This document shows positions 23,006 through 32,120 of a DNA stretch of 47,870 nucleotides, one piece after another (positions within the stretch are counted from its first letter, which is position 1; each line of letters opens with the position of its first letter). Source of the DNA: Chitinophagaceae bacterium UBA3430 (GTDB taxonomy: Bacteria; Bacteroidota; Bacteroidia; Chitinophagales; Chitinophagaceae). The stretch lies in the NCBI GenBank assembly GCA_002378975.1, contig DFST01000109.1:1-47870 (forward strand), written 5' to 3'. Below the pieces are notes generated by a model. That model saw nothing but the letters and a program-made list of their open reading frames with translations. It searched no databases and was not told where the DNA came from. A program made the position numbers and the translations under genes.

Positions 23006-23899
23006 ATGAAATCCGACAATGTCATTAAATGGGCCTTATTCCTAGCCCTCTGCCTGATCTGGGGCAGCTCTTTTAAACTCATGGAGGAAAGCGCATCCAT
23101 CATCAACCCTCAACGGCTGGCTGCACTACGCATCTTCTCCGCTGCCGCGGTTTTCTTACCCTTTGCCCTGTTTCACATTGGGTCCATTCCCCGTGAAAAA
23201 TTGGGTCTGGTTGCCCTGAATGGCATCATCGGCAATCTACTTCCCGCCTTTTTATTTGCCTATGCCTTAAATGACCCCGCCATCACCGGCCCCATGGGCG
23301 GCATCCTCAATGCGCTAACACCGCTTAGCGTGGTATTGATTGCCATCGCCTTCTACAAAGACCGCGTAGCCATTCACAAACTGATCGGAATTGGGATCGG
23401 GCTAATCGGATTAATCTTGCTGACCCTTTTACCCGTTATCCGCGACCATGCAGAAATGACCATGGCGCGGCTGCTTCCAACACTCTGCATCCTTAGTGCC
23501 ACCATCCTCTATGGCATCAACGTGAATTTGGTTGGGCACAAACTTCAAGGCATCGAACCCATTCGACTGGCAACCGTTTCGCTTGGCCTGATGATCATTC
23601 CCACGACGGCTTGTCTATTCTACTTTGATTTCTTTTCCTTGCCCTTTCAGGATACAGACGTGCAAATGGCAATCTGGAAAGGAAGCGGACTTGGTATCGC
23701 CGGCAGCGCCATCGCCACCGTCATCTTCTACTCTTTGCTGCAGCGTGCAGGCGGGTTGTTTGCTTCGCTCGTAACTTACGGAATACCGGTTGTAGCCGTC
23801 ATCATCGGATGGCTCGACCACATCACAATCGACCCGATTCAGATCGTCTGTTTGGGGATTATTTTATCCGGCGTTTACTTGGTAAATAAGAAAGCTTAG
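23006..23899 (+). CDS. EamA/DMT-family transporter
   Basis: A 297-residue membrane protein with ten predicted transmembrane helices in two EamA repeats (first half: LFLALCLIWGSSFKLMEE, the typical helix 1 motif; second half from about 150: ILSATILYGINVNLVG). The family exports small molecules such as amino acids, nucleotides or metabolites; the substrate cannot be predicted. It ends with TAG at 23897-23899, showing that TAG is used as an ordinary stop in this genome. Its last 4 bp overlap the end of convergent frr. Confidence 0.88.
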   Translation: MKSDNVIKWALFLALCLIWGSSFKLMEESASIINPQRLAALRIFSAAAVFLPFALFHIGSIPREKLGLVALNGIIGNLLPAFLFAYALNDPAITGPMGGILNALTPLSVVLIAIAFYKDRVAIHKLIGIGIGLIGLILLTLLPVIRDHAEMTMARLLPTLCILSATILYGINVNLVGHKLQGIEPIRLATVSLGLMIIPTTACLFYFDFFSLPFQDTDVQMAIWKGSGLGIAGSAIATVIFYSLLQRAGGLFASLVTYGIPVVAVIIGWLDHITIDPIQIVCLGIILSGVYLVNKKA

Positions 23900-24459
23900 A
23901 CCGACATGATCTCCTTCTCCTTGGCGGCCAGATGCTTTTCAACCAAGCTGATGTGCTTATCGGTCAGCTCCTGAATGGCGGTTTCTCCACCCTTGGCCAC
24001 ATCTTCACTGAGTCCGTTCTTTTGCAATTTTTTAATCTGCTCGATGGAGTCGCGGCGAATGTTGCGAACGGCTACCTTAGAATGCTCTCCTTCCGCTTGG
24101 CATTTTTTGACCAACTCCTTACGACGCTCTTCCGTCAGCGGCGGTAGAAAAATACGAATCAGTACCCCATCATTTTGAGGCGTAACGCCCATGTTGGCGG
24201 CAATGATGGCCCGCTCAATGGGTTGCAGCATATTCTTCTCCCAAGGCTGAATGCTCAGCGTACGTGCATCCAATACACTGACGTTCGCAACTTGACTGAT
24301 GGACATGGGAGAACCGTAATAATCAACCGATAAACCATCCAACATTTGAGGATTGGCCTTGCCGGCCCGGATCTTGATCAATTCCGACTCAAGGAATTGA
24401 ATTGCTTTGTGCATGGAATCCTCCGTTTGGCCTTGAATGGAGATCAATTCGTCCGACAT
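23896..24459 (-). CDS. frr: Ribosome recycling factor
   Basis: A 187-residue protein that, with EF-G, splits the post-termination ribosome. Domain I helices carry LIKIRAGKANPQMLDGL, VDYYGSPMSISQVANV, the helix-loop segment QPWEKNMLQPIERAI, GVTPQNDG and LPPLTEERRKELVKKC, then VAVRNIRRDSIEQIKKLQ. The length is standard. pyrH, often upstream, is absent here; the gene has its own promoter element. Confidence 0.97.
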   Translation of the reverse strand: MSDELISIQGQTEDSMHKAIQFLESELIKIRAGKANPQMLDGLSVDYYGSPMSISQVANVSVLDARTLSIQPWEKNMLQPIERAIIAANMGVTPQNDGVLIRIFLPPLTEERRKELVKKCQAEGEHSKVAVRNIRRDSIEQIKKLQKNGLSEDVAKGGETAIQELTDKHISLVEKHLAAKEKEIMSV

Positions 24460-24486
24460 GTTGTGTTTTTTCCGTTAAGTAGAGAA

Positions 24487-24494
24487 CAAAGCTA
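24487..24494 (-). promoter_or_regulatory. -7 element before frr
   Basis: TAGCTTTG on the minus strand, an exact TAnnTTTG match, 28 bp before the frr start, giving a leader of about 20 nt. Confidence 0.55.
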
Positions 24495-24522
24495 GCGAAT
24501 GAAAGCGATTTCGAAAAACAGC

Positions 24523-25632
24523 CTACTCCGCTTTTGAGTTCCGATCGGGAATTAGATCGATGACGGGCGCATCCGCTACAGCATCCACCTCCCTATTGAC
24601 CTTCGGTCGACGATAATATAAAAATCCAAAGCTAATGAATGCAATTACGACTTCACTCAGCAAGACCAATGTGGAACCATAATCCCGAAACTGCCAAGCC
24701 AAAAAAATAAAAAGCGTATTCAACAGCACCGAGGTCAAAACGATGGAAGTATGACTTAAGCCCCAGTCCAACAAAATATGATGGAAGTGATTTCGGTCAG
24801 GACTGAAAGGCGACTTGCGCTGCAACAACCGAACCGTAAACATGCGAAGTGTATCTAACAGCGGCACAAAAAGTATGGCAAATCCCAGCGCAACGGATCC
24901 GTTCAACGGCATAGCCGCGGTGGAAGAATGCGTCAAATGAATGAATCGGATAACCAAGATGGAATTGACCGTGCCAATTACCAAGGCGCCGGAATCCCCC
25001 ATGAAGATCCGCGCTGGCTGATGATTGAAGATTAAAAAAGCCATCAAACTGCCCATCAATGAAAAGGCCAACATCGAGTAGCCGATTTGGTCAGCCAAGA
25101 AGAAATAAATTCCGAATATCGACAAGCTCAAAATACCCAGACTGGTAGCCAATCCATCGATTCCATCAATTAGGTTGAACGAATTCATGACCACGATGAT
25201 GGTGAAATAGGTAAGTCCGTAGGAAAATAAAGTCGGCACTTCGGTCAGACCCAAAAATCCATACATGCTCTCCAAGCGAAGCCCCCCCGCATGGATCAGT
25301 ATCGAAGCGACTAATATTTGTCCGATTAACTTATTGATCGCACTTAGATCGTCCAAGTCATCCTTTAATCCCAAAAGGAAAATGATGGTGGTTCCAACAA
25401 ACAAGAATCGGAACTCAGGATTTAAGCCTGCAGGAATGAACAACATCCCTGAAACCAAGAATCCGGCGAAAATTGCTACTCCACCCAATGCAGAGATCGA
25501 TCGTTTATGCACTTTACGGTCATTCGGCAGGTCGAACAGACGCTTCTTTTTGGCGATATCGATCACGATCGGCACCGCCAAAAAACTGATCAAAAAAGCC
25601 CCCAACAGGGGCATGAATACCTCTAAAATCAT
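24523..25632 (-). CDS. Polyprenyl-phosphate N-acetylglucosamine-1-phosphate transferase (WecA/TagO/MraY family)
   Basis: A 369-residue inner-membrane enzyme that starts a surface glycan by moving a sugar-1-phosphate from a UDP-sugar to undecaprenyl phosphate. The frame opens at 25692, but the Met at 25632 (MILEVFMPLLGAFLISFLAV) fits both the first membrane helix and the promoter element at 25647-25654. Motifs: KRSISALGGVAIF, LGLKDDLDDL (Mg-binding Asp pair), NSFNLIDGIDGLA, FMGDSGAL, and the loop SPFSPDRNHFHHILLDWG (HHH-type sugar-binding motif of the WecA/TagO branch). About eleven helices. It probably primes O-antigen or another cell-surface polymer. It is transcribed alone toward frr. Confidence 0.9.
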   Translation of the reverse strand: MILEVFMPLLGAFLISFLAVPIVIDIAKKKRLFDLPNDRKVHKRSISALGGVAIFAGFLVSGMLFIPAGLNPEFRFLFVGTTIIFLLGLKDDLDDLSAINKLIGQILVASILIHAGGLRLESMYGFLGLTEVPTLFSYGLTYFTIIVVMNSFNLIDGIDGLATSLGILSLSIFGIYFFLADQIGYSMLAFSLMGSLMAFLIFNHQPARIFMGDSGALVIGTVNSILVIRFIHLTHSSTAAMPLNGSVALGFAILFVPLLDTLRMFTVRLLQRKSPFSPDRNHFHHILLDWGLSHTSIVLTSVLLNTLFIFLAWQFRDYGSTLVLLSEVVIAFISFGFLYYRRPKVNREVDAVADAPVIDLIPDRNSKAE

Positions 25633-25646
25633 ATACTTAGCAATTA

Positions 25647-25654
25647 CAAAAATA
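25647..25654 (-). promoter_or_regulatory. -7 element before the WecA-like gene
   Basis: TATTTTTG on the minus strand, an exact TAnnTTTG match, 15 bp before the preferred start at 25632; it helps to choose that start over 25692. Confidence 0.5.
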
Positions 25655-25804
25655 GGTAATATAGTGGCGCGGCATGCTTTTATTGACGTCAATCAGTACG
25701 CCCATTTGCCTAGAAATACAGGCTGTTGAAAAAAAGTGTAGAGGATTTTTACGTTATATCTCACAACATGCTCCGTTCCAACCAATTTTGCAAAAACCCC
25801 TGCC

Positions 25805-26638
25805 ATGCAAGAACTCGCTGCCATTGCCACTCAAATTCGACGCGATATTGTTCGCATGGTCCACGGAGCCAACAGCGGTCACCCCGGAGGCTCCTTAGGT
25901 TGCGCCGACCTCCTGACGGCCCTGTATTTCCGGGTCATGAAGCACAATCCCGACTTTCAGATGGATGGCAAGGAAGAAGATGTATTCATCTTATCGAACG
26001 GACACATCTCCCCAGTATTTTATTCGGTCCTCTCACGAGCCGGTTATTTTCCAACCACTGAACTCGCCACCTTCCGAAAATTAAATAGCCGACTTCAAGG
26101 GCACCCAACCACCCACGAACACTTGCCCGGTGTGCGCATGGCTTCCGGCTCACTGGGACAAGGACTCAGTGTAGCGGCCGGCGTGGCCCTGACCAAAAAA
26201 CTCAATGGCGATGCGAACCTCGTCTTCTCCCTGCATGGAGACGGTGAATTGGATGAAGGACAGATTTGGGAAGCCGTATTGTTCGCCGCCCATCATAAGA
26301 TCGATAACCTCATCGCCACCATCGACTGGAACGGACAACAGATCGATGGACCCACCGATAAAGTAATGGGACTTGGCGACCTAGCCGCCAAATTCGAAGC
26401 CTTTGGTTGGTTGGTATTGGAGATGAATGGAAATCAGATGGATGAAGTGGTCGTCGGACTGGAAAAGGCAAAAACGATGACCAATCAAGGAAAACCGATC
26501 GTGATTCTGATGCGGACCGCCATGGGCAAAGGCATCGATTTCATGGAGGGCACCCACGAATGGCATGGCATCGCCCCCAATGACGAACAACTGGCCCGGG
26601 CCCTGGATCAATTGCCCGAGACCTTAGGAGATTACTGA
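25805..26638 (+). CDS. Transketolase, N-terminal (thiamine-binding) subunit
   Basis: A 277-residue protein equal to the first half of transketolase, which moves two-carbon units in the pentose phosphate pathway. Motifs: NSGHPGGSLGCADLLTALYF, VFILSNGHISPVFYSVLSRAG, MASGSLGQGLSVAAG, and thiamine site GDGELDEGQIWEAVLFAAHH ... DWNGQQIDG, then GKGIDFMEGTHEWHG. Split transketolases need a C-terminal partner (pyrimidine-binding subunit), usually the next gene. Here the next gene is on the other strand and overlaps by 7 bp, and no partner lies in the window, so it must be elsewhere. CAATTTTG about 20 bp upstream is a near match to a -7 box. Confidence 0.93.
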   Translation: MQELAAIATQIRRDIVRMVHGANSGHPGGSLGCADLLTALYFRVMKHNPDFQMDGKEEDVFILSNGHISPVFYSVLSRAGYFPTTELATFRKLNSRLQGHPTTHEHLPGVRMASGSLGQGLSVAAGVALTKKLNGDANLVFSLHGDGELDEGQIWEAVLFAAHHKIDNLIATIDWNGQQIDGPTDKVMGLGDLAAKFEAFGWLVLEMNGNQMDEVVVGLEKAKTMTNQGKPIVILMRTAMGKGIDFMEGTHEWHGIAPNDEQLARALDQLPETLGDY

Positions 26639-27852
26639 GTACGCAGCGACTGAATGCGCCTGGCTGCTTTATTTGCCGGGAACCAAGAAGCCAATCCAGC
26701 AATCAACAACACCGTTGCAACAATCAGTATAAAATCCCCGCCTCGGAGTTCGACTGGGTAATAATCAATTAGAAAACTGCCGCCCCCTAACGGGATCAAG
26801 TGAAAGTTTTGCTGCGCCCAGACCAACGACAGCGCCAGCAACATGCCCATGCCCGCCCCGATGCTCGCCAACAGCAGACCTTCCGTCAAAAAGATCCGTC
26901 GGATCACCGAAACCTCACTGCCCAAAGCGCGCAGGATCTGAATATCGGTTTGCTTTTCCAGGATCAGCATCGTCAATGCACCGATCATCGTAAAGGCACC
27001 CACCACCAAGATCAACGACAAGATTCCATATACGATCCAACGCTCCGCATTCATCACCCCATACAAACTCCGATTCTGCTCATATCGATCCTCCACGACG
27101 AATGCATTCCCCAGCCAGTCACGCAATCCTTTTTTGACCGAATTGACCCGATCCCCATCCGTCAATTTCAATTCCAATGAGGAAACGGAGGCATCCGACA
27201 AGCCGGAAACAGCGCGCAAATGATCATACCGCGTGATTCCGTACTGCTCATCAAAATCTTGTTGGATCAAAAAAGAGCCCGATACATACAAGTTTGATTC
27301 TTGGATATTTTCTGCAGACAACAATCGTCCACCACCCTGTCGAGGTAAAAAAACGCGCACCGACGTCAACTCCCTTCCAACCTGTATCCCCAACGCATCT
27401 TCCACACCCGCGCCTAAAACCAGCTGCGGGAATTCCTCCGTTCCGATTGCGAATTGACCGTGATAGGTCCGGTCGGCCAATCGAGAAACAGCCGCATACT
27501 GTTCATCAACGCCTTTTATCTGAATCACGGATTGATTATCGCCATGCTGCAGTATGGCTTTTTCTTCCAAGACCCGGCAAACACCCGCAACACCGGGCCA
27601 TTGGCCGATCGAGTCACGCAGGCGGTCGGAAACTTCCATAAACTTTCCCTTCGAGGGCGTGATGCGGATCTCGGGATAAAATTCAGCGTACAGCGATTTC
27701 ACCAATCCCTCAAACCCATTGAACACACTCAATACCAAAATCAGCGAAGCGGTGCCCACAGCAATGGCCACCACACTGATCCAAGCGATCAACGAGATCG
27801 CTGTGGTGGATTTACGGGATCGAAAGTATCGCCAGGCGAATCGTAGATACAA
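26632..27852 (-). CDS. FtsX-like ABC transporter permease, LolC/LolE type
   Basis: A 406-residue membrane protein. The N-terminal YLRFAWRYFRSRKSTTAISLIAW and the first helix (ISVVAIAVGTASLILVLSVFNGF) are typical of lipoprotein-releasing permeases. A large periplasmic MacB-like domain follows (about 50-270), then three helices (IVYGILSLILVVGAFTMIGALTML, EGLLLASIGAGMGMLLALSL, DFILIVATVLLIAGLASWFPA) with the FtsX pattern KQTDIQILRALGSEVSVIRR. It would move lipoproteins from the inner membrane with a LolD-like ATPase not seen here. It follows rbfA by 11 bp, so they are co-transcribed. Its 3' end overlaps the convergent transketolase gene by 7 bp. Confidence 0.87.
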   Translation of the reverse strand: MYLRFAWRYFRSRKSTTAISLIAWISVVAIAVGTASLILVLSVFNGFEGLVKSLYAEFYPEIRITPSKGKFMEVSDRLRDSIGQWPGVAGVCRVLEEKAILQHGDNQSVIQIKGVDEQYAAVSRLADRTYHGQFAIGTEEFPQLVLGAGVEDALGIQVGRELTSVRVFLPRQGGGRLLSAENIQESNLYVSGSFLIQQDFDEQYGITRYDHLRAVSGLSDASVSSLELKLTDGDRVNSVKKGLRDWLGNAFVVEDRYEQNRSLYGVMNAERWIVYGILSLILVVGAFTMIGALTMLILEKQTDIQILRALGSEVSVIRRIFLTEGLLLASIGAGMGMLLALSLVWAQQNFHLIPLGGGSFLIDYYPVELRGGDFILIVATVLLIAGLASWFPANKAARRIQSLRTQ

Positions 27853-27863
27853 GCTAAAAACGT

Positions 27864-28259
27864 TTAGGATTCGGTCGAGGTCGGTTTATTTTCTTCACCG
27901 GGTTTGCGCTCCGATTCGATCTTTCGGAACAACTCTTCCATTTTGAATACATGATCCAACGTGTCATCTCGATAAAAGCGCAATACAGGCATGTTCCTCA
28001 ATTGATGACGGATGCTCGCTGCCAATTCCCGCTTGATCTCCGGCATACGGTCTTCGACCTTATGCAGTGCTAAATTTGGGTCCTTGACTTGAAAAAAACT
28101 CAGATAAAATCGAGCTTCCAACAAATCGGGGGTGACTTTGACCGAAGAGATGGACAACATCCCCCCATCGATCATGGATAAGCCCAATAGCTGGAAGATC
28201 CGGTTCATTTCCTCATTCAACAATCCGGCAATCTGCCGTTGACGTTTTCCTTCCTCCAT
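27864..28259 (-). CDS. rbfA: 30S ribosome-binding factor A
   Basis: A 131-residue cold-shock ribosome maturation factor acting on the 5' end of 16S rRNA. It has the KH-like fold pattern: RQRQIAGLLNEEMNRIFQLL, the strand ISSVKVTPDLLEARFYLSFF, the helix AASIRHQLRNMPVLRFYRDDTLDHVFKMEELF. The acidic/Ser-Thr-rich tail (KPGEENKPTSTES) is an extension. It is the first gene of a pair with the FtsX-like permease and divergent from the MsbA-like gene. Confidence 0.93.
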   Translation of the reverse strand: MEEGKRQRQIAGLLNEEMNRIFQLLGLSMIDGGMLSISSVKVTPDLLEARFYLSFFQVKDPNLALHKVEDRMPEIKRELAASIRHQLRNMPVLRFYRDDTLDHVFKMEELFRKIESERKPGEENKPTSTES

Positions 28260-28342
28260 ACCGGTATAATATTAAGATTGAAAGGACCGGAACGATCCCG
28301 ATCGCTGGGCTAAAATTAGTTACTTTGTAGCGATCAACCCCT

Positions 28343-30151
28343 ATGCGCACGTACGCCCGCATCTTCCACTACCTCCGGCATCAGTCGGGTGCCATCATCG
28401 GCTACCTGGTTTGCATCCTGCTTTCCATCCTGTTTTCGATCGTGTCCTTTGGGATGCTGGCCCCCTTTTTTGACCTGATCTTTAACGGCGACAACAGCCG
28501 GCTTGCCCAGCCGGCCGACAATGCGGCCATGGAAACCCTGCGCCAATTCCTGCTGAATCGAGTTGACCAGCTAACCCCCGTCAACACCTTAGGCATCATT
28601 TGCTTCATCATCCTCTTGTCCATCGCCTTCAAGAACCTATTCCTTTATTTTTCTTTCTACATCCTGAATCCGATGAAAAATCGGATCATCTACCGATTGC
28701 GGGCCGACATCTACCAAAAGATACTCACCCTCCCCATCGGTTATTTCACGGAACAACGCAAGGGCGATCTGATGAGCCGCCTCACCAACGATGTATACGA
28801 AGTAGAGAACTCCTTGGTGGGCGCGCTCGAAGGATGGGTGCGTGACCCCCTCACCATCCTCATCAATTTTGCAGTCCTGTTTTACATCAGTCCTACACTC
28901 ACCATCGCCATTCTGGTCTGCATTCCCGCAATCGGATTCATCCTCGGACGCATCTCCCGAAATCTAAAAAAGACTTCGCAAGAGGCGGCGGAAAAACAAG
29001 GGGAATCTTTGAGTGTGTTGGACGAGACCCTACTCGGACTTCGCATCATCAAATCATTCAACGCGCAAGAATTGGTACGTGCCCGATTCGACAAAGCCAA
29101 CCACGAATTACTCGATGCTCGAAACCGCATTAGCCGACGTCGCGACCTGGCCTCGCCCGTATCGGAAATACTCGGTGTAGGTGTGTTTGTCGGTATTCTT
29201 TGGTTCGGCGGACAAAGCGTTCTAAATCAAGAAATTTCTCTAGCCCCCTCCACGTTCCTGGCCTATCTCGCACTTTTTTATAACATCATCAATCCGGTCA
29301 AAGCCCTCTCCACTTCCTTCAGCAACATGCGAAAAGGATCAGCAGCCATCGCCCGCATTGAAGAGCTATTGAATACTCCGCAAACCATTGATGAAAATCC
29401 AAACGGCACCCCATTCGAGTCATTCAAAGAAAGCATCGAATTTCGAAACGTTCGATTTGCCTACGGCGATAAACTTGTACTAGACGACATCAACTTCACA
29501 CTCACAAAAGGAAAAACCATTGCGCTGGTTGGATCTTCGGGCTCAGGCAAATCAACACTGGCCGATTTGCTCGCCCGCTTTCACGATGTGAGCGACGGAC
29601 AAGTCCTGATCGACGGCATCGACATTCGCGACTACGCCCTTTATTCTGTGCGTAAACAGATGAGTCTGGTCACTCAAGAACCCATTCTCTTCAACGACAC
29701 CATTGCCAGCAACATTGCACTGGGTGAACCCGATGCCCCAATGGCACGCATCGAATCAGCAGCCCGATTGGCCAATGCCGATGGATTCATCCGACAAAAA
29801 TCAAATGGATTTCAAACCAATGTGGGCGACCGTGGCGGCAAACTCAGCGGTGGCGAGCGTCAACGACTCACCATTGCGCGTGCTTTATTAAAAAACCCGT
29901 CTATCTTAATTCTGGATGAGGCCACCTCTTCCCTCGACACAGAAAGCGAACGACTGGTTCAGGAGGCGATCAACAATGTAATGAAAGACCGGACTAGCCT
30001 GGTCATTGCGCATCGGTTATCCACCATTCGACACGCCGATGAGATCCTGGTGATGCAAGAAGGGCGCATTGTGGAACGAGGAAATCACGAAAGCTTGATC
30101 AAGCAAAATGGTTATTATAAGAAACTAGTCGACTTGCAAGAACTGCAGTGA
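28343..30151 (+). CDS. ABC exporter, fused permease and ATPase, MsbA type
   Basis: A 602-residue half-transporter. Six helices occupy about residues 1-310 (GAIIGYLVCILLSILFSIVS, LGIICFIILLSIAF and others) with the coupling segment YFTEQRKGDLMSRLTNDVYEVE. The ATPase has Walker A VGSSGSGKST, Q loop SLVTQEPILFND, signature LSGGERQRLTIARALL, Walker B ILILDEATSSLDTESE and the H-loop IAHRLSTIRHAD. It is closest in pattern to MsbA, which flips lipid A-core across the inner membrane; a drug or peptide exporter is the alternative. A near-match -7 box, TTACTTTG, lies at 28320-28327. Its stop directly abuts the stop of the convergent acyl-CoA dehydrogenase gene (zero bases between). Confidence 0.88.
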   Translation: MRTYARIFHYLRHQSGAIIGYLVCILLSILFSIVSFGMLAPFFDLIFNGDNSRLAQPADNAAMETLRQFLLNRVDQLTPVNTLGIICFIILLSIAFKNLFLYFSFYILNPMKNRIIYRLRADIYQKILTLPIGYFTEQRKGDLMSRLTNDVYEVENSLVGALEGWVRDPLTILINFAVLFYISPTLTIAILVCIPAIGFILGRISRNLKKTSQEAAEKQGESLSVLDETLLGLRIIKSFNAQELVRARFDKANHELLDARNRISRRRDLASPVSEILGVGVFVGILWFGGQSVLNQEISLAPSTFLAYLALFYNIINPVKALSTSFSNMRKGSAAIARIEELLNTPQTIDENPNGTPFESFKESIEFRNVRFAYGDKLVLDDINFTLTKGKTIALVGSSGSGKSTLADLLARFHDVSDGQVLIDGIDIRDYALYSVRKQMSLVTQEPILFNDTIASNIALGEPDAPMARIESAARLANADGFIRQKSNGFQTNVGDRGGKLSGGERQRLTIARALLKNPSILILDEATSSLDTESERLVQEAINNVMKDRTSLVIAHRLSTIRHADEILVMQEGRIVERGNHESLIKQNGYYKKLVDLQELQ

Positions 30152-31291
30152 TCAACGCTGGATCGATCGGGCGATCACCAATTTCTGGATCTCCGACGTG
30201 CCTTCCCCAATGGTGCACAACTTGGCATCCCGGTAAAACTTCTCCACGGGAAAATCCTTGGTGTATCCATATCCGCCAAAGATCTGAACCGCCTCATTGG
30301 CTACCTTGACACAAACTTCACTGGCATAGTATTTGGCCATGGCGGCTTCTTTCGTAACAGACAGGTGCGCTTGTTTGCGTGCAGCCGCTTGGTCAGTCAA
30401 TAAATCAGCCGCTTCGATCTCCGTGGCCATATCGGCCAATTTAAAAGCAATCGCTTGAAACTGAGCAATGGGCTTTCCAAATTGCTCGCGCTGCTGTGCA
30501 TACGTTAAGGCCGCCTCATAGGCGCCTTTGGCGATGCCGATGGAAAGGGCCGCGATCGAAATACGTCCGCCATCCAGAATCTTCATGGATTGGTGAAATC
30601 CATCACCCACTTCACCCAGTCGATTCGCATCTGGAATTCGACATTGATCGAAAATCATTTCAGCGGTTTCGCTGGCCCGCATGCCCAATTTATTTTCCTT
30701 TTTGCCGGCTTGAAATCCCGGCGTTCCACGCTCCACGACAAAAGCCGTTGCGTTGTTCTTGGCCCGGGGCTCACCGGTTCGCGTGATCACCACCGCGATG
30801 TCTCCACTGATGCCATGCGTGATCCAGTTCTTGGCGCCGTTCAAGATCCAATCATTTCCGTCACGAACGGCTGTGCATTGCATGTTGCTCGCATCACTAC
30901 CGGTGTTGGCTTCTGTAAGTCCCCAGGCGCCAATCGCTTGGCCCGCAGCCAACCGAGGCAACCATTGTTTTTTTTGTGTTTCATTGCCGAACGCAAGAAT
31001 GTGCCCGGTACAAAGGGAATTATGCGCTGCCAGGCTAAGTCCTACCGATCCGCAAACCTTGGCCACCTCAATGATGGCAGCCTTGTATTCGGCATAACCC
31101 ATCCCGGCTCCTCCATATTCTTCGGGCACCAACACACCCATCAATCCCAATTCGCCCAACCGATGAAAGACGTCGCGGGGGAAAAACTGAGATTCATCCC
31201 ATTCCATAACATGAGGTCGGATCGCTTGCTCGGCAAAATCATGTGCGATCTGCGCCACCTGTCGCGTCAATTCGGTTTGCTGAAATTGCAT
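30152..31291 (-). CDS. Acyl-CoA dehydrogenase
   Basis: A 379-residue FAD enzyme of fatty-acid beta-oxidation or branched-chain amino-acid breakdown. Motifs: GLMGVLVPEEYGGAGMGYAEY; FAD/substrate signature AWGLTEANTGSDASNM; GGRISIAALSIGIAKGAYEA; QREQFGKPIAQFQAIAFKLADM; and the C-terminal QIFGGYGYTKDFPVEKFYRD ... CTIGEGTSEIQKLVIARSI with the catalytic Glu in IGEGTSEIQ. Chain-length preference cannot be read with certainty; the pattern is of the short-chain/butyryl type. It lies 44 bp after the MBL-fold gene on the same strand, probably at the end of the porX-side transcript or with its own promoter. Confidence 0.95.
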   Translation of the reverse strand: MQFQQTELTRQVAQIAHDFAEQAIRPHVMEWDESQFFPRDVFHRLGELGLMGVLVPEEYGGAGMGYAEYKAAIIEVAKVCGSVGLSLAAHNSLCTGHILAFGNETQKKQWLPRLAAGQAIGAWGLTEANTGSDASNMQCTAVRDGNDWILNGAKNWITHGISGDIAVVITRTGEPRAKNNATAFVVERGTPGFQAGKKENKLGMRASETAEMIFDQCRIPDANRLGEVGDGFHQSMKILDGGRISIAALSIGIAKGAYEAALTYAQQREQFGKPIAQFQAIAFKLADMATEIEAADLLTDQAAARKQAHLSVTKEAAMAKYYASEVCVKVANEAVQIFGGYGYTKDFPVEKFYRDAKLCTIGEGTSEIQKLVIARSIQR

Positions 31292-31335
31292 ACACCAAAT
31301 GTCGGGAATAATAACTAAACGCGAACAAGTGTTAG

Positions 31336-32112
31336 TCAGATTGAGATCTGAAGTCCATCGAAGGCCAGGTGGAAACCGGAAGGAAGTTCTGCCTCGATGT
31401 CTGCGTGCAGTCCGAGCTGATGGGAGATGTGGGTGAAATAAACCTCCGGCACCTCCAGGCCTTGGCCCAACTCAATGGCTTCGGCGAGTGTAAAATGAGA
31501 AAGGTGTTTTTCTTTTCGAAGGGCATTCAATACCAGGACCCGACTGCCGCGGATCTTATCCAGTTCAGCGGCCTCGATGTAATTGGCGTCGGTGATGTAG
31601 GTAAAATCACCGAACCGAAACCCCAGCACCGGCATTTTGAGATGCATCACCCGAATGGGCGTAACCGGAATATCACCGACCACAAACGGCTCTTCTCCGA
31701 TGGAGAACAGATCGATTTCCGGGGTCCCTGGGTACTTGGTATCGGAGAAGGCATAATAATAATCGCGCCGCACCGCTTCTTCGGTACGCGGATCGGCAAA
31801 CAGCGACATTGGTTTTTGCTGAAAGTGATTGTAAGCACGGACGTCATCGAGGCCGGCGATGTGATCTTTGTGCGCGTGGGTGAGCAAGACCGCATCCAAC
31901 TGATTCACCGATGCGCGAAGCATCTGCGTACGAAAGTCAGGACCGGCATCCACCACGAGCGAGGTACTTGCGGAGTGAATGTGAATGCTGGAACGCAATC
32001 GTTGGTCGCGCGGGTCGGCGGATGTACAAACCGAACAGCGACAACCGATCATCGGCACACCACTGCTGGTGCCGGTACCTAGAAATGTTATGTTGAATGA
32101 TGGAGCAACCAC
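31336..32112 (-). CDS. MBL-fold metallohydrolase, PhnP-like
   Basis: A 258-residue metallo-beta-lactamase-fold enzyme. N-terminal FLGTGTSSGVPMIGCRC followed by a CSVC pair; metal motif LLTHAHKDHIAGLDDVRAYN; VVDAGPDFRTQML; later TYITDANYI and a HISHQLG His near the C-terminus. This layout (GTGTSSGVP, Cys pair, HxHxDH) is that of the PhnP / phosphoribosyl cyclic phosphodiesterase group; no other phosphonate gene is nearby, so the true substrate is unknown. It follows the 92-residue gene by 8 bp, so they form a transcriptional unit downstream of porX. Confidence 0.88.
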   Translation of the reverse strand: MVAPSFNITFLGTGTSSGVPMIGCRCSVCTSADPRDQRLRSSIHIHSASTSLVVDAGPDFRTQMLRASVNQLDAVLLTHAHKDHIAGLDDVRAYNHFQQKPMSLFADPRTEEAVRRDYYYAFSDTKYPGTPEIDLFSIGEEPFVVGDIPVTPIRVMHLKMPVLGFRFGDFTYITDANYIEAAELDKIRGSRVLVLNALRKEKHLSHFTLAEAIELGQGLEVPEVYFTHISHQLGLHADIEAELPSGFHLAFDGLQISI

Positions 32113-32120
32113 GTCTACGA

